From the NCBI RefSeq assembly GCF_003864415.1, contig NZ_BFFP01000002.1:58236-122235 (forward strand): DNA of 64,000 nucleotides. The letters are read 5' to 3'. Source of the stretch: Ligilactobacillus salitolerans (GTDB taxonomy: Bacteria > Bacillota > Bacilli > Lactobacillales > Lactobacillaceae). The first letter of the stretch is position 1; each line of letters begins with the position of its first letter. The notes under the pieces are model-generated. The model was not told the origin of the DNA. It did not search any database and worked only from the letters and a program-made list of their open reading frames with translations. Positions 33,455 through 42,159 of the stretch are shown one piece after another. A program made the position numbers and the translations under genes.

Positions 33455-34075
33455 CTACTCCCCTAAGTCAACGTCAGGAACTTTTTGCGCTCCCTCATCC
33501 GCCTGAAAATATTGCTGAGTCTTCAAACCCTTCATGCTCGCCACAGCTGAGGATGGGAAACGTACAACGCGATTATTATAGGTCTTGATCGCCTGGTTGT
33601 ACCTCCTGCGTGCAAGGTTGATCCGATTTTCAGAACCTTCCAGCTGGTCCATCAATCGTCTGACATTATTATTCGAAGCTAACTTCGGATAGCGTTCATT
33701 AATAACGTTGATCAAATTGGAAGTGGTCCCCGAAAGTTGCTGACTAGCATTCGCCTGTTCTTTGGTATTACCAGATTTAGCCGCACTGCTGTAGTTTTCA
33801 CGTGCTTTGGCAATTTGACTAAAGACCTTTTTTTCTTGGCTCATCGATCCTTTAACACTGTTCACCAAGTTAGGGATCAAATCAGCCCGCCGTTGCAAGG
33901 CACTCTGCAAGTCACCTTGTTGCTGTTCATAATCTTGCTTAGCACTATTTAAACTATTCGAATAATGAATATAGGAACCGCCAAAAACCAGAACCAAAGC
34001 AGCGATCACAATTGTAACGATCCAGCCGGTCCCAAGTTTTTTAGTCCCTCCAATGGTTTTACGTCCGTTGTTCAT
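33455..34075 (-). CDS. lemA: LemA family protein
   Basis: A 206-residue protein with an N-terminal cytoplasmic tail, one membrane helix (about 18-38) and an extracytoplasmic helical bundle. Hallmarks are LQRRADLIPNLVNSVKGSMSQEKKVFSQIAKAREN and INERYPKLASNNNVRRLMDQLEGSENRINLARRRYN, then the final VRFPSSAVASMKGLKTQQYFQ. LemA proteins are widespread but functionally obscure. GGAGGAACAA lies upstream of the ATG. First gene of a two-gene unit with the TPM protein. Confidence 0.93.
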   Translation of the reverse strand: MNNGRKTIGGTKKLGTGWIVTIVIAALVLVFGGSYIHYSNSLNSAKQDYEQQQGDLQSALQRRADLIPNLVNSVKGSMSQEKKVFSQIAKARENYSSAAKSGNTKEQANASQQLSGTTSNLINVINERYPKLASNNNVRRLMDQLEGSENRINLARRRYNQAIKTYNNRVVRFPSSAVASMKGLKTQQYFQADEGAQKVPDVDLGE

Positions 34076-34200
34076 TCTTGTTCCTCCTCATGTTTTCCAA
34101 ACATCAAGCCCAGCTAACGACCTCGAGCTTTTACCGACCTAATCATTATTTTGTCGGGTTTCACATGTTAATTCTAACTGAATCCGTGCGAATTATAAAG

Positions 34201-34240
34201 CAAAAGGAGCAATTCCACGTCGACGCAGAATTGCTCCTCT
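34201..34240 (-). terminator. Terminator of the nucleoside ABC importer operon
   Basis: A perfect 11-bp stem (AGGAGCAATTC/GAATTGCTCCT) with TTTT on the minus-strand side, 30 bases past the last permease stop. Confidence 0.8.
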
Positions 34241-34272
34241 TTCTCAGGACTGCAAATGAGCAGCCCTATATT

Positions 34273-35232
34273 TTATTTACTCTTAATGTAATTCTCGCCA
34301 TCGGCAGCCGGTCCAACCGACTTACCTAAAAACAGTACCAAAACAACGATCGTGATCAAGTATGGGGCAACTTGGAACCAGACCGAATTGATCCCTTCCA
34401 AGCCGGGAATGTAAGCCCCGATGATCGGTAAACTTTGTGCCAAACCGAAGAAAACCGCGGCGCCCATTGCTCCAAGCGGATTCCACTTGCCAAAGATCAT
34501 CGCAGCCAGCGACATGAAGCCTTGACCTGAGATCGTGGAGATCGAGAAACTAAGGGTGATCGATTGAGCCATCACGGCACCGCCTAATCCCCCTAAGAAC
34601 CCAGAGATCAAAACACCCATGTAACGATACTGGTAAACATTGATCCCCAAGGTATCTGCAGCAGCTGGATTTTCACCAACAGACCGCAAACGCAGTCCGA
34701 AACCGGTCCGGTACAAGACGTACCAGCAGATCACAGAAACTAAGATCGCAAACCAAGCAACTAAAGAGGTCTGGGTAAACATGACTTTTCCTAAGAATGG
34801 AATTTTCGATAATCCCGCAATCGTAGTTGTTCCCAACCCATCATTAAGCTCTGGAGTTTGTCCCTTGCCGTCATAAAAGATCCGCGTCAAGAAGACACAC
34901 AAGGCAGGAGCCATCATGTTCAAAACGGTCCCAGAAATAATGTGATCCGCTCTGAAACTGATCGTAGCTACCGCATGGAGCACAGAGAAGAGGCAACCGA
35001 AGGCCGCACCGACAAAGAGGGCGATCCAAGGCGTTGCGTCGCCGAACATGCGGTCAAAACTCAAATTAAAAATACTGCTGCTAAACGCGCCTACGATCAT
35101 CATGCCTTCTAAGCCAACGTTGACGATCCCACTACGTTCGGAGAAGGTTCCGCCAAGCGCAGTAAAAATCAGTGGAGCCGCATAGACTAAAGTCGTTGAC
35201 AAAATCGTCATCAATGTTGTAGTTAAGTTCAT
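34273..35232 (-). CDS. Nucleoside ABC transporter permease (NupQ/YufQ-like)
   Basis: A 319-residue membrane protein of the BPD_transp_2 family with about eight to ten helices. GTFSERSGIVNVGLEGMMIVGAF is the typical N-terminal motif, and the coupling region includes RTGFGLRLRSVGENPAAADTLGIN. Paired permeases of this type import purine and pyrimidine nucleosides with a BMP lipoprotein. Its start codon overlaps the stop of the partner permease (ATGA at 35232), indicating translational coupling. Last gene of the operon, with a terminator after it. Confidence 0.9.
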   Translation of the reverse strand: MNLTTTLMTILSTTLVYAAPLIFTALGGTFSERSGIVNVGLEGMMIVGAFSSSIFNLSFDRMFGDATPWIALFVGAAFGCLFSVLHAVATISFRADHIISGTVLNMMAPALCVFLTRIFYDGKGQTPELNDGLGTTTIAGLSKIPFLGKVMFTQTSLVAWFAILVSVICWYVLYRTGFGLRLRSVGENPAAADTLGINVYQYRYMGVLISGFLGGLGGAVMAQSITLSFSISTISGQGFMSLAAMIFGKWNPLGAMGAAVFFGLAQSLPIIGAYIPGLEGINSVWFQVAPYLITIVVLVLFLGKSVGPAADGENYIKSK

Positions 35233-36323
35233 TATTCGCCGCTCCCCTCTTGTTTGATCGTCATTTTTTTACTTTTCTGTTTCTTATTGTATTTGCTGAT
35301 CAGCAGTTCGATCACATATTTGATAGCAACAAAGAAAATAATTGCCGCTGTCACGATGCTGACGATCTCTGTTGGAGTATCTGAGAAAACAGAGATACTC
35401 ATTCCGCCGATCTGCAAAGCAGAGAATAAGAGCGCCGAGAAGATGATGCCGATCGGACTGTAATTCACCAGCAAAGCGACAGCCATCCCATCATAGCCAA
35501 CCTGCGGCAACGAGTTAGAAACCGAAATATTCTGGAAGTTGCCTAAGCCGTCAAGCGCTCCGCCCAAGCCGGCTAACAGACCGGAAATCAGCATCGCAGC
35601 GATGATCGTCTGCTTAACATTCATCCCAGCATATTTTGAAGCTTGTTCATTGAGACCCACACTGCGTAATTCAAATCCGCTCTTCATCCGGTTAAAGTAA
35701 AACCAGACTACAAAACAGACCAAGACTGCCACTAAAAAGCCCCAGTGCAAGGTCGAATTAGCAGTCAGATTTTCCAAGAAATTCCCGCGCAAACTAGCTT
35801 TTGCCGGAATATTAGGCGAACTATCAGCACCCTTGCCAGCAAGCCAGTCTTTGACGGCGAAGTTAACAAAATAAAGAGAAATATAATTCAACATGATCGT
35901 GGTAATAACTTCACTCGTACCAAAATAAGCCCGCAAGACACCGGCTATTCCTGACCATAAACCGCCTAAGAGTGCACCTGCCAAGATCGAAATAATGATC
36001 AATAGCCAGCCGGGCAAATTAGAAAAGTGCAAAGCAACGATCACTGAGCCGAACCAGCCCATCAGATACTGACCAGAGCCTCCGATGTTAAAGAAACCAG
36101 CTTTGCTGGCAACCGAAAATCCAAGAGCCGTCAGGATCAACGGCGTCATGTTCCGCATGGTTTCACCGATCGAATAGACACCGCCAAAAGCCCCGCTCAG
36201 CAGACTGCCGTAGTTTTGAATCGGATCGTAGCCAAAAATCAGCATGATGATCGCACCAACAACAAATCCGGCAATAATTGCGACCAGAGGCACTACCCAA
36301 GATGATTTAACTTTAAATTTCAT
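35232..36323 (-). CDS. Nucleoside ABC transporter permease (NupP/YufP-like)
   Basis: A 363-residue BPD_transp_2 permease, longer than its partner owing to an N-terminal extension. ASKAGFFNIGGSGQYLMGWFGSV and MKSGFELRSVGLNEQASKYAGMNVKQTI are the family's coupling motifs. It would form the heterodimeric channel with the following permease. The start overlaps the ATPase stop by 4 bases (36320-36323), and the stop overlaps the next start. Confidence 0.9.
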   Translation of the reverse strand: MKFKVKSSWVVPLVAIIAGFVVGAIIMLIFGYDPIQNYGSLLSGAFGGVYSIGETMRNMTPLILTALGFSVASKAGFFNIGGSGQYLMGWFGSVIVALHFSNLPGWLLIIISILAGALLGGLWSGIAGVLRAYFGTSEVITTIMLNYISLYFVNFAVKDWLAGKGADSSPNIPAKASLRGNFLENLTANSTLHWGFLVAVLVCFVVWFYFNRMKSGFELRSVGLNEQASKYAGMNVKQTIIAAMLISGLLAGLGGALDGLGNFQNISVSNSLPQVGYDGMAVALLVNYSPIGIIFSALLFSALQIGGMSISVFSDTPTEIVSIVTAAIIFFVAIKYVIELLISKYNKKQKSKKMTIKQEGSGE

Positions 36324-37858
36324 TGTGCTGCCTCCTGTACATTAGGTTGAACTTTTTTACCAGCCATCATCAAGCCAAGTTCCTGGGAAGAAGTATCCTT
36401 CGGATCGATTTCACCAACGATCTCTCCCTCATGCATAACAACGATTCGGTCTGATAATTTCAGGATCTCATCCAGCTCAAAGCTGACCAGCAGCACTGCT
36501 TTGCCCGAATTCCGTTCATTGTTGATCATTTCATGGATATACTCGATCGCACCAACATCGACCCCGCGAGTCGGATTAGCCGCGATCAGCAAGTCTGGAT
36601 CACTGGCGATTTCACGCGCGACGACAACTTTTTGCTGGTTGCCGCCAGACAGTGAGCCAACTGGTTCTAATTCATTTCTGGAACGAATATCGTAGTCCTT
36701 GATCAACTTTTGACCATGTTCGTTGATATATTGATAGTTCAACACACCATATTTGTTGGCAGGTTGCTGGTAATAATTTTTCAAAGAAAGATTTTCAGCC
36801 AAAGTCAAGGGCAACTGCAACCCCACCGTCTGTCGATCTTCAGGGATATAGCCCACGCCAGCTTCGGTGATTTTCCGGACTGCTTTATTGGTATAATCTT
36901 TATCCTTGATTTGAACTGTCCCGGACTTGATTTTTTGCATGCCGGTAATAGCCTCGATCAACTCTGATTGACCGTTGCCATCGATCCCGGCGATCCCAAC
37001 GATTTCACCGCTATGAACTTGCAGGCTCAAGTTTTTGACCCGCGCTTGCCCCTTCTTTTCCACGTTTAAATGTGAAACATCTAAGACCAGCTTGCTTTGA
37101 TCGACCGCCTGCTTTTCAACGGAATTACGCAGTTTACGCCCGACCATCATTTCTGCCATTGCTTCTTCTCTTGTATCCGCAACATTGACCGTATCGATCA
37201 CCTTGCCGCTCCGGATAACAACACAGCGATCCGCTGCTTGCTTGATTTCCTTGAGCTTATGGGTAATGAAAATGATTGATTTGCCTTCTTTTGCCAAGGC
37301 ACCGAAGATCTTCATCAACTGCTTAATTTCCTGTGGAGTCAGGGCTGCAGTTGGTTCGTCAAAGATAAAGATGTTCGCTTCACGGTATAAAGCCTTCATG
37401 ATCTCCACCCGCTGCTGCATCCCAACGCTGATATCCCGAACTTTAGCATGAATATCAATGTCCAATTGATAACGCTCAGATAATTCCTTGATCCTTTTGG
37501 CTGCACCGGTATAGTCGATCCGGACACCTTTTTTGATCGGTTCATCTCCCAAGATGATATTTTCCAAGACTGTAAAAGCTGGGATCAGCATAAAATGCTG
37601 ATGCACCATCCCAATACCATAATCCTTGGCCTCCCGTGGATTTTTCATCTTGACTTCTTTACCATTGATCAAGATCTCCCCGGAAGTTGTTTCCAGCAAA
37701 CCTGACAGCATTCCCATCAGAGTTGATTTCCCGGCGCCGTTTTCGCCCAACAAGGCCAGGATCTCACCCTTGTGCAAGCTCAACGAAATATCATCGTTTG
37801 CCTTAAATTCGCCAAATTTCTTGGTGATATGTCTCATTTCAACGACTGTTTCCGCCAT
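36320..37858 (-). CDS. Nucleoside ABC transporter ATPase, tandem domain (NupO/YufO-like)
   Basis: A 512-residue protein with two ABC domains, as in sugar and nucleoside CUT2-type importers. Domain 1 has Walker A GENGAGKST (about 38-46), signature ISVGMQQRVEIMKAL and Walker B IFIFDEPTAALT. Domain 2 has GIAGIDGNGQSELIEAI in place of a canonical Walker A, signature LSGGNQQKVVVAREI, and a degenerate Walker B LLIAANPTRGVD lacking the catalytic Glu, which is usual for this family. AGGAGG stands 8 bases before the ATG. A terminator-like hairpin separates it from the upstream lipoprotein gene. Confidence 0.93.
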   Translation of the reverse strand: MAETVVEMRHITKKFGEFKANDDISLSLHKGEILALLGENGAGKSTLMGMLSGLLETTSGEILINGKEVKMKNPREAKDYGIGMVHQHFMLIPAFTVLENIILGDEPIKKGVRIDYTGAAKRIKELSERYQLDIDIHAKVRDISVGMQQRVEIMKALYREANIFIFDEPTAALTPQEIKQLMKIFGALAKEGKSIIFITHKLKEIKQAADRCVVIRSGKVIDTVNVADTREEAMAEMMVGRKLRNSVEKQAVDQSKLVLDVSHLNVEKKGQARVKNLSLQVHSGEIVGIAGIDGNGQSELIEAITGMQKIKSGTVQIKDKDYTNKAVRKITEAGVGYIPEDRQTVGLQLPLTLAENLSLKNYYQQPANKYGVLNYQYINEHGQKLIKDYDIRSRNELEPVGSLSGGNQQKVVVAREIASDPDLLIAANPTRGVDVGAIEYIHEMINNERNSGKAVLLVSFELDEILKLSDRIVVMHEGEIVGEIDPKDTSSQELGLMMAGKKVQPNVQEAAQ

Positions 37859-37940
37859 TGTTTGCCTCCTAATATATTATTTTTTAACGGCTTAACTAAG
37901 TATTACTTCAATTTTAGCATGGAAACCGAAAATTACTTAG

Positions 37941-37975
37941 AAAAAAAGTGAAGGATCGGTCATCCGATCCTTCAC
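37941..37975 (-). terminator. Terminator between the BMP lipoprotein and the ABC genes
   Basis: A perfect 12-bp stem (GTGAAGGATCGG and complement, 4-base loop) followed by seven T residues on the minus strand. It probably lowers expression of the ATPase/permease genes relative to the binding protein by partial read-through. Confidence 0.9.
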
Positions 37976-38054
37976 CTCTTACGCTGCCGTAAGCTGCTCA
38001 AGCTATCCTTGCCTCTTGCAATGACAAGCTGTTAACTAACTGGCAGCTAAAAGT

Positions 38055-39080
38055 TTACTCCGCTTTAACTTTAAGATCACCATTGATGATTTTATCTTTA
38101 TATTGTTGCACAGCTTTTTGCGTAGCTGCTGACATATTGTCGTTAACTAAGTCAACACCTTTATCCTTCAGAGAATAAGTAACAACTTTACCGCCAGGGA
38201 AGTTACCCTTCATAGCCTTGTTGGACAAGTCTTTAACAGAATTGCCGACTTCCTTAACTGCAGAAGCTAAAGTAACATTACCGCCCTTGTACTTGCCATC
38301 GGCTTTTTGGTCTTGATCAACACCAATGACCCAAACCTTGTTGCTATTTTTAGCTTTGTCTTTAGCGGCAGTGAAAACACCAGAGCCTGAACCGCCAGCT
38401 GCATGGAAGATCACATCTTCACCGTTATTGTACATTGCAGATGCAAGTGAGTTGCCGACATCAGCTTTAGTAAATGAGCCAACATACTTCACATCAACCT
38501 TAATGCTAGGATCAACGGCATGCACACCTTGGATATAACCTTTTTCAAAGGTCGTAATGACGTCACTCTTGATCCCGCCAACGAAACCAACCTTTTTAGT
38601 CTTAGTTGTCTTAGCAGCGGCAACACCAGCCAAGAATGAGGACTGTTCTGTCTTAAATGTTACAGAAGCCACATTTTTGTGACCTTTGACAACGTCATCG
38701 ATGATGGCAAAATTGGTCTTAGGGTTCTGCTTAGCTGACTTATCGATAACTGGTGCCAACTTGTAGCCGATCCCAAAGATCGTTTGATACTTAGCTTTGA
38801 TCAACTTATTGACGTTTGGTGTAAAATCTGAATCAGAGTTAGATTGAGCATAGTTATAGCCGTTAACACCCTTGCTTAACTTATGCTGTTTTCCCCAAGC
38901 TTTCATACCTTTCCAAGCGGACTGGTTGAATGATTTATCATCGATCCCACCGCCATCAGTAACTAACGCAACTGTGTGTTTCGTTCCTTTCGAGGAACTG
39001 GAATTCTTATTCCCGCATCCTACTAAAACTGTTCCTAACATCAGTGTTGCGGCTAAAAGCGCAGTTGCTTTCTTCTTCAT
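38055..39080 (-). CDS. BMP-family nucleoside-binding lipoprotein
   Basis: A 341-residue surface lipoprotein. The signal peptide ends in LVGCG (Cys22 lipidated when started at ATG 39080, chosen for its spacing to AAGGGG). The mature protein has VALVTDGGGIDDKSFNQSAWKGM, the Bmp/PnrA/TmpC signature whose Asp and Phe/Asn residues contact the nucleoside, then YAQSNSDSDFTPNVNKLI, VGFVGGIKSDV and FHAAGGSGSGVFTAA. It is the receptor of the ABC system encoded downstream. Its upstream region holds a good promoter and two inverted PurBox-like sequences, suggesting purine-responsive control. Confidence 0.93.
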   Translation of the reverse strand: MKKKATALLAATLMLGTVLVGCGNKNSSSSKGTKHTVALVTDGGGIDDKSFNQSAWKGMKAWGKQHKLSKGVNGYNYAQSNSDSDFTPNVNKLIKAKYQTIFGIGYKLAPVIDKSAKQNPKTNFAIIDDVVKGHKNVASVTFKTEQSSFLAGVAAAKTTKTKKVGFVGGIKSDVITTFEKGYIQGVHAVDPSIKVDVKYVGSFTKADVGNSLASAMYNNGEDVIFHAAGGSGSGVFTAAKDKAKNSNKVWVIGVDQDQKADGKYKGGNVTLASAVKEVGNSVKDLSNKAMKGNFPGGKVVTYSLKDKGVDLVNDNMSAATQKAVQQYKDKIINGDLKVKAE

Positions 39081-39125
39081 TATGTGCACCCCTTAGAAAA
39101 TGTTTTGTTGCTCTTTCCTTAAATA

Positions 39126-39153
39126 AGTATACCTGTTTCCGTCTCAAAAGCAA
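39126..39153 (-). promoter_or_regulatory. Promoter of the nucleoside importer operon
   Basis: TTGCTT (39153-39148) and TATACT (39131-39126) on the minus strand, 16 bases apart, about 45 bases before the lipoprotein start. Confidence 0.75.
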
Positions 39154-39177
39154 TATATTTTTTGCCTTTTTCTAGAT

Positions 39178-39251
39178 AAAGTTCGCTTTTTAATCGTGTA
39201 CGAACTAACAAGAAAACTTGCATAATTATCAAGAGATAAAAAGCGAACTTT
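39178..39251. promoter_or_regulatory. Two inverted PurBox-like sites
   Basis: AAAGTTCGCTTTTTA (39178-39192) and its exact reverse complement TAAAAAGCGAACTTT (39237-39251) flank a 44-base segment. The core AAAAGCGAACTTT matches the Bacillus PurBox consensus AWWWCCGAACWWT at 12 of 13 positions. A further ACGAAC lies at 39200-39205. They sit upstream of the -35, as PurR sites do in Firmicutes. The inverted repeat is certain; recognition by PurR is inferred. Confidence 0.65.
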
Positions 39252-39316
39252 TGTCAGCCATTGTTTTTATTGGAACTATCACTTTCTAAAATTGGATGGT
39301 ACCACTCCTAAAGTCC

Positions 39317-39348
39317 AAAAAAAAAACCCCGCCCTTTATGGGCAAGGT
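39317..39348 (-). terminator. Terminator of the GntR/ABC module
   Basis: On the minus strand ACCTTGCCC pairs with GGGCGGGGT (two G-U), followed by ten T residues. Confidence 0.9.
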
Positions 39349-39357
39349 CAAAAAAGT

Positions 39358-40137
39358 TTACTGTTTAGTTTCAACTTGCTTATTCATTAAGAGAACATTG
39401 ACAACAGAGATCACAACAGCCAAGACAAACAGCAGCAGTGCAGTCCACATTGGCTGAGTATAAATACTCGAAGACCCCAGCATGTATTGCAAATATGCTA
39501 ATTGCGAGAACCAATTTTGAACTTTGCCAAACATCCAAACAACCAGATAAATCAAAACAATATAGATCACTGCTTTATAGAACTTCTGGTTATTAGCCGG
39601 CAAAGCCCGTGAGATTGCCGTGGTCAGGAGGTGGATCAAACTGACTGTCGTCCACCAGAACAACAGGCCAGCAATCCCAACCAACAATATTCCAAGTAAG
39701 AACAGCCAGATATTTGCTTGGAGACCCGCAAAACTGGAATTCACGATCCGATTAACCGTCTTCACATTAAAAAGATAATATAACAGCATAAAAATAATCG
39801 GGATCAAAAATACCAAAATAAAGGCAACAAACGAGCTGAAAAGATTGGCTCCATACAGCTTAGTATCACTGACTGGTATCAAGCGGTATTTGTTAGTGGT
39901 ATAAACCTTTTCACTCGCACGAGTCAAGAAGATGAAGGCTAATAACAAAGCAAGCCCGGACCAGCTTAAAGCTCGTGCCATCACGTAACCGCTCCAATGA
40001 CTGCTAAACAGCTCACCATTAAAGGCTGTGGGGATCAATGAAAGAACGATTGCTGCTAGGTAGGCAGCAATCACCCAGACAGAGGTCTGAATTTTATCTG
40101 CCAGCAAAACACGGTTGATTTTTCTAAAGCTTGTCAT
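39358..40137 (-). CDS. Membrane component of the GntR-regulated ABC transporter
   Basis: A 259-residue membrane protein with about six to seven hydrophobic segments, beginning MTSFRKINRVLLADKIQTSVW. No sequence motif beyond hydrophobicity is seen, which is usual for ABC-2-like permeases in YtrA-type modules. ATG 40137 is chosen from AAGGGGG upstream; it overlaps the ATPase gene by 14 bases, so the two are translationally coupled. Such modules respond to cell-wall-active compounds in other Firmicutes. Substrate unknown. Confidence 0.78.
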   Translation of the reverse strand: MTSFRKINRVLLADKIQTSVWVIAAYLAAIVLSLIPTAFNGELFSSHWSGYVMARALSWSGLALLLAFIFLTRASEKVYTTNKYRLIPVSDTKLYGANLFSSFVAFILVFLIPIIFMLLYYLFNVKTVNRIVNSSFAGLQANIWLFLLGILLVGIAGLLFWWTTVSLIHLLTTAISRALPANNQKFYKAVIYIVLIYLVVWMFGKVQNWFSQLAYLQYMLGSSSIYTQPMWTALLLFVLAVVISVVNVLLMNKQVETKQ

Positions 40138-40846
40138 TATCAGCAGCCCCCTTTTCATACAGTCCCTCATAGTAGTCTTCAATACTGTTTCCATTTTCTC
40201 TGATTTTTTCGGCTTTTTCATGCGCGATCAGTTTTTCATCTTTAATGATCGCAACTTCATCCAGCAGGCCGGCAATTTCGGTGACATAATGATCACTGAT
40301 CACCAGAACTGATTCTGCTGCTTTCCACTGGATCAGGCTATTGATAATTTTTTTACGTGTCATGCTGTCAATTCCTTCAAAAGGTTCATCCAGCAGATAG
40401 ACAGCCGCTTTCCTTGCTAAGGTCAGGCTGATCACAAATTTTTCTTTCATCCCTTTGGATAACTCACCAATTTTTTTCGTGGTATCTCCAAAATCGAGAA
40501 AGTCGCTTAATTCTCGGTACTTATCCTGGTCAAAATCTGGATAAACCGAAGCGTAAAATTCTATAATATCAGCCACTTTGGCTCCGCGAGAAAAACCATC
40601 CAAATTATCGGTATAACTAACAAGCCCCTTACGTTCGATAGTACCTGTCTGTCCCTTGACTGTGATCGTACCTTTAGCACCCTTAGCGACCCCTGCAATA
40701 CTGCGCATCAAGGTCGTCTTACCTGCACCATTTTCGCCGAGCAGGCCAAGTGTTGTTCCTTGAGCGACATCTAGGTTAATATTAGCTAAAATCACACGAC
40801 GATTACGTTTATAAGAGACACCCTTTAGTGAGAGCGCGTTCTCCAT
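40124..40846 (-). CDS. ABC transporter ATPase of the GntR module (YtrB-like)
   Basis: A 240-residue ABC ATPase. Walker A GENGAGKTT, Q-loop region YTDNLDGFS, signature LSKGMKEKFVISLTLAR (degenerate LSGGQ, typical of this subfamily), Walker B VYLLDEPFEGID and switch VLVISDHYV (His in SDH). ATG 40846 is preferred over the preceding ATG because AAAGGAG then lies 8 bases upstream. It overlaps the GntR gene by 38 bases and the permease gene by 14, a tightly coupled three-gene unit. Confidence 0.9.
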   Translation of the reverse strand: MENALSLKGVSYKRNRRVILANINLDVAQGTTLGLLGENGAGKTTLMRSIAGVAKGAKGTITVKGQTGTIERKGLVSYTDNLDGFSRGAKVADIIEFYASVYPDFDQDKYRELSDFLDFGDTTKKIGELSKGMKEKFVISLTLARKAAVYLLDEPFEGIDSMTRKKIINSLIQWKAAESVLVISDHYVTEIAGLLDEVAIIKDEKLIAHEKAEKIRENGNSIEDYYEGLYEKGAADNDKL

Positions 40847-41213
40847 CTCCATCTCTCCTTTGCTCCAAAAACTTATTCAATCTTTCTCTGATGTCCTCAT
40901 CACTGATGTTCAAGGCATGCAATTGATCATACATGCCCAAAATACTCTGCTGGATCGCTTTTTCCCTGATTCGCTCGATCACTTCCAAGTCCTGTGTAAC
41001 AAAATTTCCCGTTCCACGCCGCGACTGCAAAATATTATTTGCGATCATCTCGCGTAAAGCGCGCTGGACTGTGTTAGTGTTGACCGAAAATTGTAATGCC
41101 AGCTGCCGTACTGAAGCCAGCTGAGCACCGGGCTGGATCCTGCCGCTAATGATCTCGCGGGCAAGAAATTGAGCGATCTGTCGATAAATCGGCACATCAT
41201 CCATGAATTTCAC
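40809..41213 (-). CDS. GntR-family regulator, YtrA subfamily
   Basis: A 134-residue repressor. Residues 8-75 form the winged helix: PIYRQIAQFLAREIISGRIQPGAQLASVRQLALQFSVNTNTVQRALREM then the wing LQSRRGTGNFVT. A short helical C-terminus of about 50 residues, without an effector domain, is the YtrA type. GTG 41213 is chosen because AAGGAGGG stands just upstream; the 29 extra upstream codons have no site. First gene of an operon with an ABC ATPase and permease. A large perfect operator covers its own promoter, so autorepression is very likely. Confidence 0.92.
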   Translation of the reverse strand: MKFMDDVPIYRQIAQFLAREIISGRIQPGAQLASVRQLALQFSVNTNTVQRALREMIANNILQSRRGTGNFVTQDLEVIERIREKAIQQSILGMYDQLHALNISDEDIRERLNKFLEQRRDGDGERALTKGCLL

Positions 41214-41303
41214 CAGCTGTCCCTCCTTAAACAGAACAGTAAAACAAACATACTCCCCAGTAATTGAAATTCTACTAAAATTTAGTATTTCACACTTCAC
41301 AAT

Positions 41304-41343
41304 GGTGTACTACTACACTAGTACACCGACACAAGAAAGTCAA
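41304..41343 (-). promoter_or_regulatory. Promoter and GntR operator of the ABC module
   Basis: On the minus strand TTGACT (41343-41338) and TAGTGT (41320-41315) are 17 bases apart. The perfect inverted repeat GGTGTACTA-N6-TAGTACACC (41304-41327) spans the -10. Long dyads of this kind are typical targets of YtrA-type regulators. Confidence 0.85.
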
Positions 41344-41496
41344 CCTTCGTTCACTCACCAAGCAAGTTGCTTGCGCTTTGAACGCAAAACACAAATAATT
41401 AAGTGAAATAGGTTGTAGACAATAAGCTTAGGGAACAGAATTGCCGCTGACTTTTTGTTGGACCTTATTCTGGCTAATAATAAAGGAGAGCTTCCT

Positions 41497-41937
41497 ATGA
41501 CTACAAAAGACGATTTAAAAAACAGATTAACAGATGAAGAATATGAAGTCACCCAGCATGCCGCTACCGAAGCACCTTTCACAGGCAAGTACGATGATTT
41601 TTATGAAGATGGGATCTACGTAGACGTCGTGAGTGGAGAACCTCTCTTCTCTTCATTAGATAAATATGACGCCGGTTGCGGCTGGCCGTCATTCACCAAA
41701 CCTCTTTCAAGCGCAAACTTAAACGAAAAAAATGATTTTTCCCACTTCATGCACCGCACTGAGGTCCGCAGCAAGGAGGCTAATTCACACTTAGGCCACG
41801 TTTTTCCTGACGGCCCCACAGAAAAAGGCGGCTTACGTTATTGCATCAACTCAGCTGCCTTAAAATTTATTCCGGTGGCTGACTTAGAAGAAGCCGGTTA
41901 TGGCCAATACAAAGAACTTTTTGAAACAACGCATTAA
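41497..41937 (+). CDS. msrB: Peptide-methionine (R)-S-oxide reductase
   Basis: A 146-residue enzyme that repairs methionine-R-sulfoxide in proteins with thioredoxin. Conserved blocks are [64 protein letters not shown] and RYCINSAAL, the last with the catalytic Cys. The two CxxC zinc pairs of some MsrB proteins are absent, as in many Firmicutes. ATG 41497 follows AAAGGAG at good spacing; the frame is open further up but without a site. Monocistronic with a terminator. It fits protection from the H2O2 the cell makes with its two oxidases. Confidence 0.94.
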   Translation: MTTKDDLKNRLTDEEYEVTQHAATEAPFTGKYDDFYEDGIYVDVVSGEPLFSSLDKYDAGCGWPSFTKPLSSANLNEKNDFSHFMHRTEVRSKEANSHLGHVFPDGPTEKGGLRYCINSAALKFIPVADLEEAGYGQYKELFETTH

Positions 41938-41960
41938 TTTTAAATCAACTAAGAATACAA

Positions 41961-41997
41961 AACCGCACCCCAACAACTGTGGAATGCGGCTTTTTTG
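41961..41997 (+). terminator. Terminator of msrB
   Basis: CCGCA/TGCGG stem with an inner CCCA/TGG pairing, then six T residues. Confidence 0.85.
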
Positions 41998-42159
41998 TTC
42001 GATATAAATTTTCAGCTACGGGATATCTGGCGCTAGTAGGATCGTTTTGCCAGATTACTCACTCACTTAATGGCATTAACATCCACCTGTCACCGTGGTA
42101 TGTATAATTTTATCATTGCTCATAGTGACGAGGGGCAAGGAAAATCCATCAGCCGGTAC

